64,000 nt of DNA from Sphingobacterium thalpophilum (GCF_038396785.1 NZ_CP151087.1:186001-250000); one strand, 5' to 3'; positions 1-8,418 are shown, counted from the stretch's first letter. Notes: generated by a model not told the origin, from the letters alone. A program made the numbers and translations.

Positions 1-498
1 CAAACGCTGTATGAGCTCAGGATTATTTTTCAGTAGATCGCGATAGCGTTCTTTAGCGGTTTGAGTTAATAAGCTGCTGAGCTTATTATTAACAACAGTT
101 AATCCATATTCGAGAATGTAGATATAAAAATTGTCCCAGCCAGGCATGTTTTCTCTCAAAAAGGTAAAATCAGTGTTGCTGATGCTGAGCACCTCCGTAT
201 CTTCTACTGCTTGGATAAATTCTGTAGCGGGCTGTCTTGAGATAAAACTAACGATAGAGGTTAGAAAAGTATGCTCAAAAGCCATGAATCGGGTTGCCGT
301 TGATAGTTCGTCATTGCGAAAATATAGGCGCAAACAGCCCTTACCGACAAAGAAAAGATAGTCTGCAATGGAACCTTCGTTGAGCAGATGGTTATTTTTC
401 TTTATCGATTGATGTTTAAAATAAGTTAGGGCCTCCGTTAATTGCTGTTCGGTTAACGACGCTTTCTCACGTAACAATTGTAATAGTTGCTCTCTCAT
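1..498 (-). CDS. Crp/Fnr-family transcriptional regulator (C-terminus cut by window edge)
   Basis: The ATG at 498 opens a frame that runs off the left edge, giving 166 residues of a family that is usually about 190 long. Visible is the N-terminal cyclic-nucleotide-binding-type beta barrel of Bacteroidota Crp/Fnr regulators: an early helix, then NEGSIADYLFFVGKGCLRLY and the stretch around FISRQPATEFIQAVEDTEVL. The long dimerisation helix and YRDLLKNNPELIQR follow. The winged-helix DNA-binding end would lie outside the window. It probably responds to a small ligand or stress and regulates a neighbouring gene. The target cannot be told from here. Family assignment is firm, the role is not. Confidence 0.85.
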   Translation of the reverse strand, partial: MREQLLQLLREKASLTEQQLTEALTYFKHQSIKKNNHLLNEGSIADYLFFVGKGCLRLYFRNDELSTATRFMAFEHTFLTSIVSFISRQPATEFIQAVEDTEVLSISNTDFTFLRENMPGWDNFYIYILEYGLTVVNNKLSSLLTQTAKERYRDLLKNNPELIQRL

Positions 499-1085
499 CG
501 CTTATTATTTATCGGTCAAAGATGCACTTTATATTAGGATATAGTCGTTGACATTGGTCAAAAACGTCAACGATTTATTAAAGTTTTAATCTCCTTTGAT
601 AATGGAACTTTGGTAAGTTTAAAGCTAACATAAAATTAAAATATGCGCCAGTTATTTCTTTTTAAGGTGCGAAAGCTGTTCGTTTGACCACAGCTCACCA
701 AAAAAAATAAAATCCATTTCAAACTAATTGATACCTTAGGAAATGTCGTGCGTGAAAGAACGAGGAAAATTAAGCCCGAACCGCAAAACTTTGTTTCTTT
801 CAGAAATACCGACCTTGACATCTATGTATTAGTTAATAGATTCTTTACCGAGACTATTTGCTTTGCACTAGATAACCATGGTGATTTAGTCGTGCCGAGT
901 GAGTCGACAGCTGGCGGTTTTCTTATTCTCTTTCCGCTCGCCGGCGCCCTTAACCATGATGTATATACTTATCGTCGTGTGGATTCAGTCGCCAATTGAA
1001 AGATATAGATCCGAAAGAAATAATTTTAGCGGATTTGTTTCCGTCATTCAACTATTTTTGAAAGACATTTTTGCTCTGTTGTTAT
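499..1085. other. 587-bp stretch without a convincing gene
   Basis: This stretch lies between the Crp/Fnr regulator and the reductase gene. It holds a GTG-initiated plus-strand frame (748-999, 83 codons) and a minus-strand one (636-821). Neither resembles a family I recognise and neither has a clear ribosome binding site. The first could be debris of a gene. The region is AT-rich and probably carries the promoter of the leftward Crp/Fnr gene. Confidence 0.4.
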
Positions 1086-1595
1086 TCAGTCTTCTTTAGT
1101 TAGATACAATTGAAGAAAACCGTTTTTAAGCTTCTGTCCTTTGTACTTGAACGTTGAACTTAACTCCTCATTGTTTGCTAAAATTGCTCCAGCTCCAGTG
1201 ATTATAGGGCTGACGTTAAAATAAATATCGGTAACCAAATTCTTGTCAAAAAAAGCGTTGAAAGTACCTGCTCCGCCTCCAACGGCTATTTCCCGCACTC
1301 CCTTTGCAGACATATATGCAATTGCCTCTTCAGGACTTGCTACAGTCTTGTAGCCATCAGCCGTATAAGGTTTATCGGCCAATATGATGATTTCTATGCC
1401 ATTAAAATGTTCTTTTACTTGAGCTGGAAAATTTAGAAAATTTTCAAATGTTTTCAATCCTATCACTACATTTCCAATCCGTTTTACAGATTGTATGTAA
1501 AATTCCATTGCTTCCGGTGGCAGTTTATGATGCGGATTATCGGATATCAAAATTCTTCCATTAGCCGAAATATTTGCGATTACTGTTACTTTCAT
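1086..1595 (-). CDS. Dihydrofolate-reductase-fold (RibD C-terminal-like) oxidoreductase
   Basis: A 169-residue protein starting at ATG 1595. An upstream TTG at 1625 is possible but would add an unlikely basic leader. It begins with a beta strand, VTVIANISANGRIL, and has NVVIGLKTFENFL and the VGGGAGTFNAF nucleotide-binding loop near residues 118-128, which are hallmarks of the DHFR/RibD C-terminal superfamily. Such proteins are NADPH-dependent reductases, mostly of unknown substrate and not the housekeeping DHFR. It is divergent from an HxlR-type regulator, an arrangement common for redox- or electrophile-induced reductases, so control by that regulator is likely (inference). Confidence 0.8.
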   Translation of the reverse strand: MKVTVIANISANGRILISDNPHHKLPPEAMEFYIQSVKRIGNVVIGLKTFENFLNFPAQVKEHFNGIEIIILADKPYTADGYKTVASPEEAIAYMSAKGVREIAVGGGAGTFNAFFDKNLVTDIYFNVSPIITGAGAILANNEELSSTFKYKGQKLKNGFLQLYLTKED

Positions 1596-1684
1596 AATGA
1601 TTTTCTTTAAATTTCTGTTCAACAAAACTATTGGATATTCAACATATATTTACTATTCATTACCTTTAGGAAAGTAACTATCTT

Positions 1685-2026
1685 ATGAGCAATAAAAATA
1701 TTGATAAAGAAACTATATTGGCATTAAAAGATGGCATTGAATTGCTCAGTGGTAAATGGAAATTTTGTATTCTGCACAATTTGCAGAAACACGGCACAAT
1801 GCGGTTTAAAGATCTGCAAGAGATGGCTCAGGGAATATCCCCAAAAGTTCTATCCAAGGAACTTCAGGAATTAGAAGATAATTTACTGATTAGTAGAACG
1901 GTTAAAGACACCAAACCTGTAACTGTTTCTTATGCGCTTACCGCCTATGCTAAAGAAACGGAGGAAGTTGCCAATGCTTTAATTAAATTTGGTCTAAAGC
2001 ATAGAGATAAAATTAAAGCAAAATGA
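1685..2026 (+). CDS. HxlR-family winged-helix regulator
   Basis: A 113-residue single-domain regulator. The sequence GIELLSGKWKFCILHNLQ followed by MRFKDLQEMAQGISPKVL and SKELQELEDNLLISR is the HxlR signature: a winged helix whose recognition helix lies around residues 45-60. Members act as dimers and often sense aldehydes, quinones or thiol stress through cysteines. Here one cysteine is visible in KFCILHN. In the 59-bp divergent spacer to the DHFR-fold gene lies TTAC-N10-GTAA at 1660-1677, a candidate operator that could control both genes. Family call is secure, the operator is a guess. Confidence 0.88.
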   Translation: MSNKNIDKETILALKDGIELLSGKWKFCILHNLQKHGTMRFKDLQEMAQGISPKVLSKELQELEDNLLISRTVKDTKPVTVSYALTAYAKETEEVANALIKFGLKHRDKIKAK

Positions 2027-2110
2027 GGTTTCTATTTTAACAGCTCATTTGGGGAAGTTTGGAGCCTTCTCTATGTAACAATCCGAATAATTATTCCTAA
2101 CCTTATTAAG

Positions 2111-2119
2111 TATTGATAA
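2111..2119. repeat. Left copy of 9-bp direct repeat (putative target-site duplication)
   Basis: TATTGATAA lies immediately outside the left IS copy and recurs at 8330-8338 immediately outside the right IS copy. The preceding G is shared as well. The inner flanks of the two IS copies do not match each other or these repeats. Confidence 0.65.
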
Positions 2120-2205
2120 CACATCTGTCCTAAATAAATTTTAGGATTGGATTTCTGTGGTACAGGCATAGCTTTTTTCATCATTTCGATATTGACCCCT
2201 ATTTT

Positions 2206-3381
2206 TCAATCTGCGAAGATCTTTAGCTGTCCCTTTTTTCCTTTTATAGGGGGCCTGAGAAAGGGATCATCTATCCATTGCCAGATGTTTATTTTCACGA
2301 CGATATTCATTCTGATGAATGCGACCAGATTGGACAGGTTCCAGTCATATTTGGCCTTTTTTTGTAAGTATTTTAACAGTAATATGCCAATGAGTGAAGT
2401 CCAGATCTGGATCATCACTGCATTTTCAGAAGTCCCTATGAATGTCGATACTTTTAAGCGCTGCTTTAGATGCTTGAAGAAGACTTCGATATGCCAGCGT
2501 TGTTTATAGATGTTTGCCACCAAAGAAGCCTTCCACTTCGTATTATTGGTCAAAAAGTGGTACTCATTGCCAGTGGTGCTGTCCCAAAAGTGGATCAGGC
2601 GTAACGGCTTGCCGTTGTATTTATTGCAGGCAGCACCGGATAGCTCAATGAGCTCATCCTTAAGGATCCCCTTTTCCATGAGTGCTTCACTCTGATAGGA
2701 CTTGATAACCTTGTACTTCATATTAACTTTACTCCTGGTAACGAAGTAACACCCCCTGCTGTCCAAATCCCCAAGCCAGCTGTAATCCACGTAGCCACGG
2801 TCCACTACCACCACGCTTCCCTTGGAAAAACTGTAACTACCGGCTCGCTGGCTCTCATGTACTTTTCCATCGGTAATCTGCATAAAAACAGGTAGGCAGC
2901 CATCATAATCCAAGACAGTGTGCAGCTTTACGGCACCTTTGGTGCTGCGAAACTTTGCCCAGTCAAATACAGATAGACATAAGGGGATGATGCTTGCATC
3001 CATCAGATATACTTTACGCTTTAGCTGAACAAGATCTTTGCGAAAATGCGTATCCTTTTGCCAAAGCCTTTCCAAAACAGAGAAATAAAGATCTTTGAAA
3101 AGTTCATGGGTACGGTGTGTGTTGATATAGGATATATTGGACTTACTTGGAGCTCTTACTACACCTAAGTGGTTCAGATTACCAGTGGTACTGCGTAGAC
3201 CGTTACTAATATCACGGACCGAATCTGCCGAGGAAAAATGACAGAAAAGCATACTGACTAGATGCGTCCAGCTGTTGATCCCTTTCTGATGTTTGTCACT
3301 TTTGTGCTTTGAAACCAAATCTTTGAATAATTCGCGGTCGATAAGAGATAAAATCTGACTAAAAACATTTAAATTTATCAT
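2206..3381 (-). CDS. IS4-family transposase (copy 1)
   Basis: A 391-residue DDE transposase with an N-terminal DUF4372-like domain (about residues 1-75, FSQILSLIDRELFKDLV). Catalytic Asp candidates sit in YLMDASIIPLCLS and VVVDRGYVDYSW. The Y-x2-R-x3-E-x6-K signature of the IS4 family is intact in YKQRWHIEVFFKHLK near residue 300, and its Glu completes the triad. It lacks any frameshift, so it is probably active. A stem-loop just upstream masks its start codon in read-through transcripts (see 3380-3443). Confidence 0.93.
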   Translation of the reverse strand: MINLNVFSQILSLIDRELFKDLVSKHKSDKHQKGINSWTHLVSMLFCHFSSADSVRDISNGLRSTTGNLNHLGVVRAPSKSNISYINTHRTHELFKDLYFSVLERLWQKDTHFRKDLVQLKRKVYLMDASIIPLCLSVFDWAKFRSTKGAVKLHTVLDYDGCLPVFMQITDGKVHESQRAGSYSFSKGSVVVVDRGYVDYSWLGDLDSRGCYFVTRSKVNMKYKVIKSYQSEALMEKGILKDELIELSGAACNKYNGKPLRLIHFWDSTTGNEYHFLTNNTKWKASLVANIYKQRWHIEVFFKHLKQRLKVSTFIGTSENAVMIQIWTSLIGILLLKYLQKKAKYDWNLSNLVAFIRMNIVVKINIWQWIDDPFLRPPIKGKKGQLKIFAD

Positions 3382-3443
3382 GGCGGTGTGTTATAATTTT
3401 GTGATTTAAATATAGCGATCTCGCTATATCAAAACACCGCCAT
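3380..3443 (-). promoter_or_regulatory. Start-codon-masking hairpin upstream of IS transposase (copy 1)
   Basis: ATGGCGGTGT (3380-3389) and ACACCGCCAT (3434-3443) are perfect 10-bp inverted repeats, and the first overlaps the transposase start codon. Between them lies a perfect 9-2-9 palindrome (3410-3429). A transcript entering from outside the element would fold and hide the start region, whereas one starting inside would not. This is the logic known for IS10 and IS50 and is inferred here. Confidence 0.6.
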
Positions 3444-3498
3444 TTTTTAAACGTTTAGGACGCAAGTGCTGTTTTCTAATCCTGTTTTTAAATATAAA

Positions 3499-4092
3499 TT
3501 AAATAGTGGGTTTTGTTAAGGAACGACTATCTAGTTCTCTTTTTAATGCGATTGAAGCTTTTTTGACTTCTTGTGTCCAATCATCAGCAGCATTTCCGTC
3601 TGCTCCATCAGAAATATATTTCAAACATAGAAAATCGATTTTTTCCTGCTCAGCGACTTTCGCCAACGCAAAAGCTTCCATATCGATGACATTATATTCA
3701 GGATTGATATGCTCCATTTCGAATTGGTCGCCGGAACCGCAGATCCCGTTCGGGAGATGGCTTGTTTTAATTCCATATTCCAAAAGAATTGGTTCATCAG
3801 AAAATGGCGTCTCAAATTTCTTAAAACCCAATGCTCTTACATCCATATCCCGCTGGATAAAACGGTTGCAGTTAACAATAGTTCCTCTGTCAAAAACTGT
3901 ACTTCCTGCTGTTCCCAAATTGATTATGAGATCTGGCTTAGATTTTTGAATGGCTTTTACAAGATGATAAGTCGCTTTAATTTTTCCTACACCAACAAAC
4001 AATTTATTAAAACTCTCAAATTCTTTTCCGGCTTCTGATTCCAGAGCAAAAACCAAAAGGATGTTGCTGTAAAGCTTTCCGTTAATTGTCAT
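3499..4092 (-). CDS. Nucleoside phosphorylase/hydrolase-family protein (MTA/SAH nucleosidase-like)
   Basis: A 197-residue member of the PNP/UDP phosphorylase superfamily. Visible are VFALESEAG at the start, FVGVGKIKAT, LGTAGSTVFDRG, the nucleoside-binding IDMEAFALAKVAE near residue 137, and KYISDGADG. MTA/SAH nucleosidases hydrolyse 5'-methylthioadenosine or S-adenosylhomocysteine and are about 230 residues long, so this one is short and its substrate is uncertain. Its ATG is one base past the lutC stop, so it is the last gene of the lut operon and travels with it inside the transposon. No link to lactate use is obvious. Confidence 0.75.
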   Translation of the reverse strand: MTINGKLYSNILLVFALESEAGKEFESFNKLFVGVGKIKATYHLVKAIQKSKPDLIINLGTAGSTVFDRGTIVNCNRFIQRDMDVRALGFKKFETPFSDEPILLEYGIKTSHLPNGICGSGDQFEMEHINPEYNVIDMEAFALAKVAEQEKIDFLCLKYISDGADGNAADDWTQEVKKASIALKRELDSRSLTKPTI

Positions 4093-4093
4093 T

Positions 4094-4687
4094 TTAGAGC
4101 ACAGTTTTTTTCAGAAAGAACAAAGTCAATGTCCGTGCGCCCTGTGCACCGTGTACCAAAACGGCGCTGATGTCCGCTGTTGCAGATGGCCCCATCACAA
4201 AACAGCCATAATGTGAGTGTGGAAAATCTACTCTTTTGTAGGCGGTATGCATATTTTCGGTCAAATCTTCAGGATCCAGCAAAACAGCGAGGTGTTGAGA
4301 TAAATAACCTAATGAATTGGTAACCAGAGATTTTTCGGTGACCCAGACCATTCCCATCTCCGCCACACCAAACTCTGCACGGAAAATACCCAAATCCACA
4401 TCATTAAGATCCGCGGGCTTTTGCACGTGTATATCTTTATTCCCTCTCCATTCAGGCGTTGCAGAGCAAGTGACCTTAGCATCAGGAAGCTTTTTTCGCA
4501 TAATTTCCTGAGCTTCTTCTACCGATGCGACATCATAAAAATCGACGGCAGCAATTTTGGCGTTAATTTCAAAAACAGCTTTAAGATCTGTCCCTGGCTT
4601 TTTATAATCCGGGATGGCGGGATAATCCACTTTTTCGCGGTTAGCAAGATTGGTTCTTACCGAACTCAGTAATTCTTCTTTAGTCAT
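4094..4687 (-). CDS. lutC: LutC-type LUD-domain protein of the L-lactate oxidation complex
   Basis: A 197-residue LUD-domain protein. Conserved points are the N-terminal LLSSVRTNLANRE, ADLNDVDLGIFRAEFGVAE, and TEKSLVTNSLGYLSQHLAVL followed by LVHGAQGARTLTLF near the C-terminus. LutC acts with LutA and LutB as the iron-sulfur L-lactate dehydrogenase complex that oxidises lactate to pyruvate in the cytoplasm. Its start overlaps the lutB stop by 8 bp, which indicates translational coupling. The length is typical of Bacteroidota LutC (known from the family). Confidence 0.87.
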   Translation of the reverse strand: MTKEELLSSVRTNLANREKVDYPAIPDYKKPGTDLKAVFEINAKIAAVDFYDVASVEEAQEIMRKKLPDAKVTCSATPEWRGNKDIHVQKPADLNDVDLGIFRAEFGVAEMGMVWVTEKSLVTNSLGYLSQHLAVLLDPEDLTENMHTAYKRVDFPHSHYGCFVMGPSATADISAVLVHGAQGARTLTLFFLKKTVL

Positions 4688-6065
4688 TGTTTTTTCGGTT
4701 TTTTTTGTACCAGTCTCTGAAGGTTTCTTTTTTCACGTCAGGCAATTCACGGTCTTCTACCCAAGGATCCAACGTGCTGTTTTCCAATAGAGATTTTGGG
4801 AGAATATTCAGCATATTGTAAGTGGTCTTTTCCATCATTTTAAAAGCAGTTGCACTGCCCAGCATTCGGTCAGCAGCAGCAAATGCCAGCCTTCTGCCAA
4901 AAGGTGTTTTATTTTTCTCCATCATCACTTTTCGCCACTCGATAATCTGGTCCGAAATATTAATATGAACGGGGCAGATCTCTGTACAGGAGCCGCAAAG
5001 CGATGAATGGAAAGGTAATTCTGAATAGGTGTCTTCATCAAAAGTAGGATCCAGAATAATCCCAATCGGGCCGGAATAAGTAGCACCATAAGACAATCCG
5101 CCACTCCTTCTGTACACAGGGCAGGTATTCATACAGGCACCACAACGGATACATTTGAGAGAATGCCAGAATTTGTCCATAGACAATCGTTTGCTCCTAC
5201 CATTATCTGTGAGTACAATGTGCATCTCAGATCCTTCTCTTGGGCCTGAAAAATGAGAAGTATACTGCGTTGCCGGCGTCCCTAAAGCACTGCGGGAAAG
5301 TAGTCTGATAAAAACACCCAGATCTTCTACCTTCGGCAGGATCTTTTCTATACCAATACTGGCAATATGAAGCGGTGGAATGCTTGCAGTAAGATCGGCA
5401 TTACCTTCATTAGTACAGACTACAAAAGTACCGGTTTCGGCAACGGCAAAATTGGCGCCTGTCATCCCGGCATCTGCCACCAAAAATTTGGGCCGGGCAT
5501 TGTTCCTCATTGCTTCTGCGAGAGAATGCGGATCATCATCGTTGGGATCCGTACCAATTTTATCTGCAAATAGTTTAGCAATATCTTCTGTCGTTTTTTG
5601 GATGGCAGGCATTACAATATGACTTGGGCGCTCGTCTGATAGTTGCTGGATTCGCTCACCCAGATCGGTCTCCAGGACATCAATTCCTCTTTCTTCAAGA
5701 AAAGGTGTCATCCCGCATTCTTCCTGCAACATCGATTTGCTTTTGATGATGCGCTTTGCGCCGTGAGAATTCAAAATATCAAAAACAATAGCATTATGTT
5801 CATCGGCATCTTTTGCAAAATGAACTGTGATACCGTTTTCCTCTGCTTTTGTTGCAAACTGTTCAATGTAGTGATCCAAATGCGTCAGCGCATGTTCCTT
5901 GATTTGCGAAGCCAGATTCCTAAGCTCTTCCCATTCCGGAATCTCAGAGGATACTTTACTACGTTTAATGATAGTATTATAAAGATTTTTATCGTGTTGC
6001 GCCTCGTGAATATCATCCTGTTTGATGAATTTTCTCGCATTATCTTCTACGTTTACTTTTCCCAT
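4680..6065 (-). CDS. lutB: LutB-type iron-sulfur lactate utilization protein
   Basis: A 461-residue protein with an N-terminal LUD domain (residues about 60-280, containing HIVMPAIQKTTEDIA and ADAGMTGANFAVAETGT) and a C-terminal ferredoxin-like part. The latter has CIRCGACMNTCPVYRR near residue 310 and CGSCTEICPVHINI near 360, the two cysteine sets that ligate 4Fe-4S clusters. A DUF3390-like tail follows. It is the electron-transferring core of the LutABC L-lactate oxidase. It sits 12 bp after lutA and overlaps lutC. No lactate permease gene is present in the transposon, so lactate import must come from elsewhere. Confidence 0.92.
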   Translation of the reverse strand: MGKVNVEDNARKFIKQDDIHEAQHDKNLYNTIIKRSKVSSEIPEWEELRNLASQIKEHALTHLDHYIEQFATKAEENGITVHFAKDADEHNAIVFDILNSHGAKRIIKSKSMLQEECGMTPFLEERGIDVLETDLGERIQQLSDERPSHIVMPAIQKTTEDIAKLFADKIGTDPNDDDPHSLAEAMRNNARPKFLVADAGMTGANFAVAETGTFVVCTNEGNADLTASIPPLHIASIGIEKILPKVEDLGVFIRLLSRSALGTPATQYTSHFSGPREGSEMHIVLTDNGRSKRLSMDKFWHSLKCIRCGACMNTCPVYRRSGGLSYGATYSGPIGIILDPTFDEDTYSELPFHSSLCGSCTEICPVHINISDQIIEWRKVMMEKNKTPFGRRLAFAAADRMLGSATAFKMMEKTTYNMLNILPKSLLENSTLDPWVEDRELPDVKKETFRDWYKKNRKNND

Positions 6066-6077
6066 TGTTTGTGATTT

Positions 6078-6827
6078 TTAGAATGGTCCGTTATTCAAAA
6101 CCTGAGCAATATGTACAAATTTGAGGTCTGACTTTTCTCTTTTGGCAATGCCTTCCTGATGCATCAGGCAAGACATATCCGGCGAAACTACATACTCGAC
6201 CTGATGTCTTGTATAATCAGCAACTTTGTCCTGCCCCATCTTGGCACTCACCGCTTCATCGGTTACACAAAACGTCCCACCAAAGCCACAGCATTCTTGT
6301 GGCCTGTCAATCGTTTCTACTTTAACCCCTGACACCTTCTTTAACAGATCTTCGGTTTTATTAAAGTAAGGTTCCTGCCACTCAAAACGGGATGCAATGT
6401 GTAAGCCGCGGATAGAACTGCAGGAATTATGGATAGCCACCGTATGCTGGAAATCTGCCCAAGGGAATTCTTCTATCTTGAGAACATCGTGTAAAAACTC
6501 TACTAATTCTATGGTTTTGTGACGGATTTCTGTAACAGTTTCGGTTTGCGGAATTGCATCCATATGGAGCTTGACGTGCTTGACACAACTCCCTGCCGGC
6601 CCAACGATATAATCAAAATTCAAATCCTTAAAATTTTCACAAAACTGAGTTTCTGTCCTTATAGAATGTTTCTGATCGCCCTCATTGGCCATAGGCTGTC
6701 CACAACAAGTCTGCTGCAAAGGTACTGTGACCTCTACGCCCAATCGCTCCAAAAGCTCAAGTGTGGCAATACCGACTTTGGGGTAAATCAGATCTATATA
6801 ACAGGGGATAAATAGTGCTACTTTCAT
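6078..6827 (-). CDS. lutA: LutA-type CCG-domain (Fe-S) lactate oxidation subunit
   Basis: A 249-residue protein with two cysteine-rich CCG domains: QQTCCGQPMANEG near residue 41 and PQECCGFGGTFCV near residue 180. Single cysteines also occur in FIPCYID and AIHNSCSS. This is the GlpC/LutA/heterodisulfide-reductase-like Fe-S fold. It is the first gene of the leftward lutA-lutB-lutC-nucleosidase operon. The upstream 153 bp before the right IS must hold the promoter unless transcription comes out of the IS. No LutR/GntR-type regulator is carried along. Confidence 0.92.
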   Translation of the reverse strand: MKVALFIPCYIDLIYPKVGIATLELLERLGVEVTVPLQQTCCGQPMANEGDQKHSIRTETQFCENFKDLNFDYIVGPAGSCVKHVKLHMDAIPQTETVTEIRHKTIELVEFLHDVLKIEEFPWADFQHTVAIHNSCSSIRGLHIASRFEWQEPYFNKTEDLLKKVSGVKVETIDRPQECCGFGGTFCVTDEAVSAKMGQDKVADYTRHQVEYVVSPDMSCLMHQEGIAKREKSDLKFVHIAQVLNNGPF

Positions 6828-7066
6828 TACAAAATTTTATAGAAACTCTAAATTAGCACTTTTTCTTCTTTTCCTGATTAGGCTTAGGATGAAAAAAGCC
6901 TATACGAGAGGTTATTTATATTGAGTAAAAATAATTTACCTGGCATTAAGACAATAAAAAAGACCTTTGAAATCAAAAGTCATATGTGTCCTAAATAAAT
7001 TTTAGGATTGGATTTCTGTGGTACAGGCATAGCTTTTTTCATCATTTCGATATTGACCCCTATTTT

Positions 7067-8242
7067 TCAATCTGCGAAGATCTTTAGCTGTCCCTTTTTT
7101 CCTTTTATAGGCGGCCTGAGAAAGGGATCATCTATCCATTGCCAGATGTTTATTTTCACGAAGATATTCATTCTGATGAATGCGACCAGATTGGACAGGT
7201 TCCAGTCATATTTGGCCTTTTTTTGTAAGTATTTTAACAGTAATATGCCAATGAGTGAAGTCCAGATCTGGATCATCACTGCATTTTCAGAAGTCCCTAT
7301 GAATGTCGATACTTTTAAGCGCTGCTTTAGATGCTTGAAGAAGACTTCGATATGCCAGCGTTGTTTATAGATGTTTGCCACCAAAGAAGCCTTCCACTTC
7401 GTATTATTGGTCAAAAAGTGGTACTCATTGCCAGTGGTGCTGTCCCAAAAGTGGACTAGGCGTAGCGGCTTGCCGTTGTATTTATTGCAGGCAGCACCGG
7501 ATAGCTCAATGAGCTCATCCTTAAGGATCCCCTTTTCCATGAGTGCTTCACTCTGATAGGACTTGATAACCTTGTACTTCATATTAACTTTACTCCTGGT
7601 AACGAAGTAACACCCCCTGCTGTCCAAATCCCCAAGCCAGCTGTAATCCACGTAGCCACGGTCCACTACCACCACGCTTCCCTTGGAAAAACTGTAACTA
7701 CCGGCTCGCTGGCTCTCATGTACTTTTCCATCGGTAATCTGCATAAAAACAGGTAGGCAGCCATCATAATCCAAGACAGTGTGCAGCTTTACGGCACCTT
7801 TGGTGCTGCGAAACTTTGCCCAGTCAAATACAGATAGACATAAGGGGATGATGCTTGCATCCATCAGATATACTTTACGCTTTAGCTGAACAAGATCTTT
7901 GCGAAAATGGGTGTCCTTTTGCCAAAGCCTATCCAAAACAGAATAGTAAAGATCTTTGAAAAGTTCATGGGTACGGTGTGTGTTGATATAGGATATATTA
8001 GACTTACTTGGAGCTCTTACTACACCTAAGTGGTTCAGATTACCAGTGGTACTGCGTAGACCGTTACTAATATCACGAACCGAATCTGCCGAGGAAAAAT
8101 GACAGAAAAGCATACTGACTAGATGCGTCCAGCTGTTGATCCCTTTCTGATGTTTGTCACTTTTGTGCTTTGAAACCAAATCTTTGAATAATTCGCGGTC
8201 GATAAGAGATAAAATCTGACTAAAAACATTTAAATTTATCAT
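7067..8242 (-). CDS. IS4-family transposase (copy 2)
   Basis: A 391-residue transposase with the same domains and YREK signature as copy 1. A few residues differ: DLYYSVLDRLWQ against DLYFSVLERLWQ, RLVHFW against RLIHFW, and NIFVKIN against NIVVKIN. It is intact. With two intact transposases the composite element could still be mobile. The start-masking stem is retained here with one mismatch and one wobble pair (8241-8250 with 8295-8304). Confidence 0.93.
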   Translation of the reverse strand: MINLNVFSQILSLIDRELFKDLVSKHKSDKHQKGINSWTHLVSMLFCHFSSADSVRDISNGLRSTTGNLNHLGVVRAPSKSNISYINTHRTHELFKDLYYSVLDRLWQKDTHFRKDLVQLKRKVYLMDASIIPLCLSVFDWAKFRSTKGAVKLHTVLDYDGCLPVFMQITDGKVHESQRAGSYSFSKGSVVVVDRGYVDYSWLGDLDSRGCYFVTRSKVNMKYKVIKSYQSEALMEKGILKDELIELSGAACNKYNGKPLRLVHFWDSTTGNEYHFLTNNTKWKASLVANIYKQRWHIEVFFKHLKQRLKVSTFIGTSENAVMIQIWTSLIGILLLKYLQKKAKYDWNLSNLVAFIRMNIFVKINIWQWIDDPFLRPPIKGKKGQLKIFAD

Positions 8243-8304
8243 GGTGGTGTGTTATAATTTTGCAATTTAAATATAGCAACTTTGCTATATCCAAACACCG
8301 CCAC
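8241..8304 (-). promoter_or_regulatory. Start-codon-masking hairpin upstream of IS transposase (copy 2)
   Basis: ATGGTGGTGT (8241-8250) faces ACACCGCCAC (8295-8304). The inner perfect 9-2-9 palindrome lies at 8271-8290. Compared with copy 1, one base pair of the inner stem has changed on both sides (G:C to A:T), so pairing is preserved. Confidence 0.6.
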
Positions 8305-8329
8305 TTTTTAAACGTTTAGGACGCAAGTG

Positions 8330-8338
8330 TATTGATAA
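8330..8338. repeat. Right copy of 9-bp direct repeat (putative target-site duplication)
   Basis: TATTGATAA is identical to 2111-2119 and directly abuts the right end of IS copy 2. Confidence 0.65.
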
Positions 8339-8377
8339 ATAATATTTATCTTTAAGCTAATGTTATTTATCCTATGC

Positions 8378-8405
8378 GGCTAATCTTAGGCGTGTAAGGT
8401 TAGCC
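8378..8405 (+). promoter_or_regulatory. Stem-loop just upstream of the membrane-protein gene
   Basis: GGCTAATCTTA and TAAGGTTAGCC form an 11-bp stem with one mismatch and a 6-nt loop. It ends 13 bp before the ATG at 8419. There is no T-run, so a 5'-UTR element is more likely than a terminator. Confidence 0.4.
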
Positions 8406-8418
8406 AAAAGCCTAATTT

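Larger units (their letters stand above)
2120..3468 (-). mobile_element. IS4-family insertion sequence, copy 1
   Basis: This copy is 1349 bp with imperfect terminal inverted repeats that share the core GTCCTAAA. It holds a single transposase gene on the minus strand. The second copy at 6981-8329 has exactly the same length and differs only at scattered bases. On the left the seven bases outside the core differ between copies (CACATCT against CATATGT), so the left tip is less certain than the right tip, which ends GCAAGTG in both. Confidence 0.8.
2120..8329. mobile_element. Putative composite transposon carrying lutABC and a nucleosidase
   Basis: Two near-identical 1349-bp IS4-family copies in the same orientation bracket a four-gene leftward operon. 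Only the outermost flanks carry a matching 9-bp direct repeat (2111-2119 and 8330-8338). The bases just inside each IS show no duplication. That is expected if the whole 6.2-kb unit inserted in one event, and not if two IS copies inserted separately. The outer ends read CACATCTGTCCTAAA at left and, inverted, CACTTGCGTCCTAAA at right, so 12 of 15 positions match. The exact IS boundaries are inferred from these matches. Recombination between pre-existing copies is an alternative. Confidence 0.6.
6981..8329 (-). mobile_element. IS4-family insertion sequence, copy 2
   Basis: This copy is 1349 bp, the same length and orientation as copy 1, and differs by a small number of substitutions spread over the element. 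Its right end GCAAGTG abuts TATTGATAA (8330-8338). Its left end CATATGTGTCCTAAA abuts the lut-side sequence without any duplication of the bases right of the element. Confidence 0.8.

Noticed and set aside
748..999. 83-codon frame with GTG start as a real gene
   Set aside because: No recognised family, no ribosome site and an isolated position; kept only as a note in the gap entry.
3499..4092. Nucleosidase gene as an unrelated resident gene next to the IS
   Set aside because: It is one base after lutC in the same direction and inside both IS copies, so it belongs to the transposon cargo.
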